6,134 nt of DNA from Nanobdellota archaeon (GTDB lineage: Archaea; Nanobdellota; Nanobdellia; SCGC-AAA011-G17; ARS1403): NCBI GenBank assembly GCA_018831025.1, contig JAHJRB010000066.1, positions 1 to 6,134 of the forward strand. Reading direction: 5' to 3'. Position 1 is the first letter of the stretch. Each line of letters starts with the position of its first letter. This document shows, piece after piece, positions 4,612 to 6,134 of this stretch. The position numbers and the translations under genes were made by a program. The notes beneath the pieces were generated by a model. It worked only from the letters and a program-made list of their open reading frames with translations. It ran no database searches and was not told the DNA's origin.

Positions 4612-5286
4612 TTATATTTCTTTTAATTTTTTTATAGTTTCCAAATCAATATCAAATTTCTTTTCCATGAAGACCCCTTTGAAAGAATCCATAAATTCCT
4701 TCTTTTCCAATAAAGAAAGCAAATAATTAATATTATTTTTTAATTTATTCTTATCTATGTTTTTTAAGAATTCTTTTATTTTGTTTGTATCAATATCTTT
4801 GCTTAATGCTACTATGTCCCTGAAATCTGTCAATCTTCCTGCCTGTAACTTTAAAGCAATTAACAATTCTTTACTTGGAATTTTAATTTTAATCTCTTTT
4901 TCCAATCCTTTTATGGTTTTTAATGATGAATTACTATTTATTTTGTCAAAACTTAATGATGAATCTGTCTGCCTTATCCCCATTCCACCAACTAATAAAT
5001 CTATACTTACATTTAATTCGTTTTTCTTCTCAAATCTTGCAAACTTGGTTGAATATAAATTTTTGAGTTCTTTTGATTTTGTTTTCTTGAATTTTTTGCT
5101 TTCTAATATTTTTTCAAATTTTTCTATATCATCTGATCTAATAACTATATCTGCATCTACTGAAAATCTGTGTTTATAGGCTGAAATAGCATATCCTCCT
5201 ATTAGTATAAAATTTAATCTATTATCTATAAAAGTTTGCAATATTTCAAATATTGTGTTCTCCCTTTGGATATACTGTTCAAACAT
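4612..5286 (-). CDS. AbiEii-like nucleotidyltransferase (putative toxin)
   Basis: This 224-residue protein has the polymerase-beta nucleotidyltransferase fold. Motifs: IGGYAISAYKHRFSVDADIVI (29-49) in two adjoining parts, the Gly-Gly at 30-31 and the metal ligands D44 and D46; a third Asp, D96, in SIDLLVGG; and the C-terminal signature ELLIALKLQAGRLTDFRDIV (140-159), with K146, R156 and D157, that typifies AbiEii/DUF1814-like proteins. All catalytic positions are present. Its gene overlaps the upstream helix-turn-helix gene by 8 bases (ATG inside TATGTTTGA) and ends one base before the nuclease gene, so the three form one transcript with coupled translation. Antitoxin-like gene first and nucleotidyltransferase second is the usual type IV order. 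The expected role is a growth-stopping toxin modifying tRNA or another acceptor. An alternative is a minimal nucleotidyltransferase (MNT) working with another partner. The sequence differs strongly from the AbiEii at 1896-2537. Confidence 0.85.
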   Translation of the reverse strand: MFEQYIQRENTIFEILQTFIDNRLNFILIGGYAISAYKHRFSVDADIVIRSDDIEKFEKILESKKFKKTKSKELKNLYSTKFARFEKKNELNVSIDLLVGGMGIRQTDSSLSFDKINSNSSLKTIKGLEKEIKIKIPSKELLIALKLQAGRLTDFRDIVALSKDIDTNKIKEFLKNIDKNKLKNNINYLLSLLEKKEFMDSFKGVFMEKKFDIDLETIKKLKEI

Positions 5287-5929
5287 AATTAGTCTCTCTG
5301 TATATTGTATTTATTTTTTTATTATACATTTCTTTAATCATTTCCAATGCCGGCTGAAAATTGTAAATGTTTTTTTTCATGAATTTAATCGTGGTATTTA
5401 ATGAATCCACAGGAACATTATTTAACCATGAAATTTTAAAGTCGTCTGATATTTCTATGTGATAAGAAATTCCGGTTTTTGCATTTATCTTCAAATTTAA
5501 CTTTTTGCAATGATACTGTAAAATATTTAAATGGTCTTTTTTTACTTTAATAAAAATTGGATAGTGATCTTTGTATCTTGCTATGTTATATCCCCCTTTA
5601 GTCCATATAAATACTGAATCTGTGCCTGTGAAGCAATATTGAATTCCAAACAAATCCAAAACTGAATAATAAAAATTTATGTCTTTTGAAAAATTTGTCT
5701 TTATGTAATTTAATGTGTTTTGGTAAAATTTGTTAGTTTCATTTAATATTAATTTTGATTTGTATTCTTTGAAAACTTCTAAATTAATCAATTGCCTGCA
5801 CCATTTATGAGTCCACCCATAGCTTAATTTTATTCTCTTGGCTATTGAATTCATTGAATCCTGTTTTCTTGCAGTAATAATTATCTTCATTACATATGGG
5901 TTTAATATTTCTATATTCATAGTTATCAT
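5279..5929 (-). CDS. Winged-helix-type putative antitoxin and regulator, partner of the nucleotidyltransferase
   Basis: I do not recognise a named family. Residues about 13-62 look like a winged helix (MKIIITARKQDSMNSIAKRI, then YGWTHKWCRQLINLEVF, with the wing KEYKSKLILN). Residues 75-180 form an alpha/beta domain with the conspicuous stretch YCFTGTDSVFIWTKGGYNIA (98-117) and HYPIFIKVKKDHL. The last 30 residues are helical. First position in the operon, the 8-base overlap with the nucleotidyltransferase gene, and two palindromes at its promoter make it a likely autorepressor and antitoxin, equivalent in role to AbiEi. The start is uncertain: ATG 5929 lies inside the operator palindrome and upstream of or at the predicted transcript start, whereas ATG 5920 (MNIEILNPYV) lies about 29 bases from the TATA centre, matches a leaderless mRNA and directly follows the palindrome. 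I prefer 5920; the coordinates give the longer form. Confidence 0.7.
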   Translation of the reverse strand: MITMNIEILNPYVMKIIITARKQDSMNSIAKRIKLSYGWTHKWCRQLINLEVFKEYKSKLILNETNKFYQNTLNYIKTNFSKDINFYYSVLDLFGIQYCFTGTDSVFIWTKGGYNIARYKDHYPIFIKVKKDHLNILQYHCKKLNLKINAKTGISYHIEISDDFKISWLNNVPVDSLNTTIKFMKKNIYNFQPALEMIKEMYNKKINTIYRETNYV

Positions 5930-5942
5930 TATAGTGATAACT
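5921..5942. promoter_or_regulatory. Operator 1 of the HTH-nucleotidyltransferase-nuclease operon
   Basis: Perfect 8-base arms AGTTATCA and TGATAACT surround a 6-base centre. The inner 16 bases, TATCATTATAGTGATA, are nearly fully palindromic (consensus TATCAYTATARTGATA). The site fills the space between the TATA box and the preferred start codon, so binding would repress. The first gene product, with its winged helix, is the probable ligand. Confidence 0.75.
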
Positions 5943-5944
5943 AG

Positions 5945-5953
5945 TATTTAAAT
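5945..5953 (-). promoter_or_regulatory. Archaeal TATA box of the HTH-nucleotidyltransferase-nuclease operon
   Basis: The minus strand reads ATTTAAATA. It lies between the two operator copies. Transcription is predicted near 5922-5924, at or just before ATG 5920, so the mRNA would be leaderless or nearly so. Confidence 0.6.
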
Positions 5954-5959
5954 GTTATG

Positions 5960-5977
5960 GTTATCATTATAGTGATA
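5960..5977. promoter_or_regulatory. Operator 2 of the HTH-nucleotidyltransferase-nuclease operon
   Basis: This is an exact 18-base repeat (GTTATCATTATAGTGATA) of 5922-5939, 38 bases upstream of it, on the other side of the TATA box. Paired operators flanking a TATA box suggest cooperative repression or exclusion of TBP. Its outer arm is less complete than in operator 1. It lies just past the stop codon of the upstream gene. Confidence 0.7.
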
Positions 5978-5978
5978 G

Positions 5979-6134
5979 TTATCTTTTTTCCTGTGTTTTG
6001 TTTTTATCATATTCTGCTATTCTTTGCCAGGCTTTTCTTAGATTTAATGTCTTTATCTTTTGTCTTTGGTAGTTGCTTAGAAGTTTGGCTAGAATTTCTG
6101 TTGCTTCATTAGAACCTGCGGTTCCAATACCTCC
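5979..6134 (-). CDS. C-terminal end of an unrecognised gene (cut by the window edge)
   Basis: The minus strand is open from the right edge to the stop at 5979-5981, giving 51 residues: GGIGTAGSNEATEILAKLL, then SNYQRQKIKTLNLRKAWQRI and AEYDKNKTQEKR. The end is helical, basic and lysine-rich. There is no resemblance to the C-terminus of the nuclease, so this is probably not a further nuclease tail and may mark the right border of the array. The stop codon adjoins operator 2. Product unknown; coding is supported by the open frame on the common strand, but the fragment is short. Confidence 0.5.
   Translation of the reverse strand, partial: GGIGTAGSNEATEILAKLLSNYQRQKIKTLNLRKAWQRIAEYDKNKTQEKR

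Noticed and set aside
4388..5179. Plus-strand open frames (4388-4585 and 4757-5179), hydrophobic and membrane-like
   Set aside because: They are antisense to the zinc-ribbon nuclease and the nucleotidyltransferase, whose motifs are complete. The Phe/Leu/Ser-rich composition is the mirror of Lys/Glu/Asn-rich minus-strand codons.
5979..6134. Right-edge fragment as another nuclease tail completing a fifth unit
   Set aside because: Its residues do not align with the nuclease C-terminus (no FDE-N-YYEFFPLH segment), so the array seems to stop at module A.

Overview
The window is very AT-rich. Every gene in it reads on the minus strand, so transcription runs from high to low coordinates. It looks archaeal. 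Four gene groups each have a TATA-like box (TTTAAATA, ATTTATAAA or ATTTATAT) about 25 bases before the expected transcript start. Two of these starts fall at or next to a start codon, as in leaderless mRNAs, while internal genes use Shine-Dalgarno sequences. The AbrB, Fic, AbiE and RecB-like families here, together with the base composition, would fit a DPANN-type archaeon, but that lineage is an inference and not something the sequence proves.

From right to left: (0) 5979-6134 is the C-terminal end of an unrecognised gene. (A) 5950-3504 is a compact three-gene operon: a winged-helix-type protein, a polymerase-beta-fold nucleotidyltransferase resembling AbiEii toxins, and a 368-residue protein that fuses a transposase-like zinc ribbon and helix-turn-helix to a RecB/Cas4-like PD-(D/E)XK nuclease domain. 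(B) 3512-2587 holds a DUF4258/BrnT-like toxin, an antitoxin with an MqsA-type zinc finger plus an AbrB domain, and then a 3'-terminal remnant of a nuclease gene like that in A. (C) 2586-1174 holds AbiEii toxin, AbiEi antitoxin, then a second, shorter nuclease remnant. (D) 1166-1 holds a Fic protein, then a third, broken nuclease remnant that runs off the left edge.

The main observation is this repeating layout. Each of four unrelated toxin-antitoxin or AMPylation modules is followed, within about 1-20 bases, by the 3' end of the same nuclease family in the same orientation: complete in A, truncated in B, C and D. The promoter of the next module lies at or just beyond that 3' end. The remnants resemble each other more than the intact gene, and two share an exact 57-base stretch. 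The region therefore looks like a cassette array of addiction or defence modules built by recombination at the 3' end of a nuclease gene. Whether the nuclease drives this, or its 3' end is only the place of recombination, cannot be decided from one window.

The promoters of modules A, B and C each carry a palindrome between the TATA box and the start, consistent with separate autorepression of each module. The A and B operators share a GTTAT-N10-ATAAC frame placed identically relative to the TATA box. No tRNA, rRNA, CRISPR array or conventional DDE transposase was seen. All intergenic stretches are accounted for by the remnants and promoters.
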